DNA from: Chloroflexota bacterium
Lineage (GTDB): Bacteria > Chloroflexota > Dehalococcoidia > JACQTR01
Reading direction: 5' to 3'
DNA length: 6,132 bases
NCBI GenBank assembly: GCA_016210705.1
Contig: JACQTR010000136.1
Coordinates: 1-6,132 of the forward strand
Shown here: positions 5,779 through 6,132 of the stretch, piece by piece
Layout: every line of letters begins with the position of its first letter
Numbering within the stretch: position 1 is the first letter of the stretch
Notes under the pieces: generated by a model
Told to the model about the DNA's origin: nothing
Seen by the model: only the letters and a program-made list of their open reading frames with translations
Databases searched by the model: none
Made by a program: the position numbers and the translations under genes

Positions 5779-6132
5779 TCAATCGCCTTCAGCCGCAAAA
5801 AGCTGGAAGTTGTCGAAGAGGACCTTGGTACCTGAATACTCGGTGACCGCGCGGCCTGTTTGCACCCATACGAAGAGGCCGGGGGTCACTGGCCTTCGGC
5901 CGATCGAATCCAATGCGACAGTTTCAGCCAGGGTGCCGTTGATAATCACAGAAAGTCGGTTCCCTTGTATTTCGAACCGGAGGTGGTTGGCTAAGTCTCC
6001 TGTCTTGACGAGCGGAGAGCTTTCCCGACTGATAAGGCTGCCTTCGAGGCTGTGGAACAGCTCGTAGCTCATCGTTACCGGGTTCAGCCTGATCTGGAGA
6101 GAGTCGGCCGAGTTCCAGAAGAGCGTCAGTCC
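5779..6132 (-). CDS. C-terminal part of a concanavalin/LamG or DUF1080-like protein
   Basis: The gene enters from the right edge and is open without interruption for 117 codons to a TGA at 5781-5779; its start lies outside the window. The visible part looks like the second half of a jelly-roll domain of the concanavalin A/LamG/DUF1080 kind: alternating short strands, NHLRFEIQGNRLSVIINGTL, then PGLFVWVQTG and the closing strand VLFDNFQLFA. Such domains bind carbohydrate or decorate secreted and surface proteins, often at the C-terminus after other modules. No catalytic residues can be claimed from this fragment. The in-frame ATG at 6072 is internal, since the same frame with protein-like sequence continues upstream of it. 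About 200 bases and two hairpins separate it from the lipoprotein gene, so the two are probably separate units. Confidence 0.65.
   Translation of the reverse strand, partial: GLTLFWNSADSLQIRLNPVTMSYELFHSLEGSLISRESSPLVKTGDLANHLRFEIQGNRLSVIINGTLAETVALDSIGRRPVTPGLFVWVQTGRAVTEYSGTKVLFDNFQLFAAEGD

Noticed and set aside
1..6132. CRISPR arrays, tRNA or rRNA genes, insertion sequences, toxin-antitoxin or defence genes
   Set aside because: I looked on both strands and saw no regularly spaced repeats, tRNA-like folds, transposase motifs or recognisable defence proteins.

Overview
This window is bacterial and compact, and every recognisable gene lies on the minus strand. Both substrate-binding proteins carry lipoprotein signal peptides. 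Good Shine-Dalgarno sequences, a SigA/sigma-70 type promoter and a transcriptional (terminator-type) cobalamin riboswitch are also present. Lineage cannot be fixed from the sequence. The GC-richer right half, with a long-linker lipoprotein and a C-terminal LamG/DUF1080-like beta-sandwich, looks like Chloroflexota; an anaerobic Firmicute is the main alternative. This is inference only.

Region 1 (about 130-4100) is a riboswitch-controlled corrinoid uptake operon. In transcription order, right to left, it holds: a SigA-like promoter (4072-4100), a cobalamin riboswitch (about 3871-4065), two consecutive hairpin terminators (3837-3867 and 3791-3832), a BtuF-type binding lipoprotein (2770-3699), a Dph6/COG2102-like PP-loop amide ligase (2052-2720), a BtuC/FecCD permease (909-2018) and a BtuD/FepC-type ATPase (130-909). 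When cobalamin is scarce the terminators should be bypassed and the transporter made. BtuF captures corrinoid outside the membrane, BtuC2 forms the channel and BtuD2 supplies ATP hydrolysis. The PP-loop enzyme between binding protein and permease is the most intriguing part, because bacteria do not make diphthamide. A role in amidating or remodelling imported corrinoids is an attractive but unproven idea.

Region 2 (about 4107-4584) has no intact gene. It holds the eroded remains of a polar amino acid ABC-transporter binding protein (SBP_bac_3 type), with recognisable blocks in at least three successive minus-strand frames. The riboswitch promoter begins immediately beyond the remnant's last stop codon.

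Region 3 (about 4608-6132) is visibly GC-richer. It contains a complete lipoprotein of the TupA/PBP-like_2 type (4608-5576) whose ligand-pocket motifs differ from those of tungstate binders, with no permease or ATPase beside it in the window. Upstream of it are three phased TGTCAG repeats resembling a Pho box, placed next to a candidate -10 element, and then two small tandem hairpins. The window ends inside the C-terminal part of a concanavalin-like (LamG/DUF1080-type) protein (5779-6132). The first 129 bases hold nothing that can be assigned with confidence.
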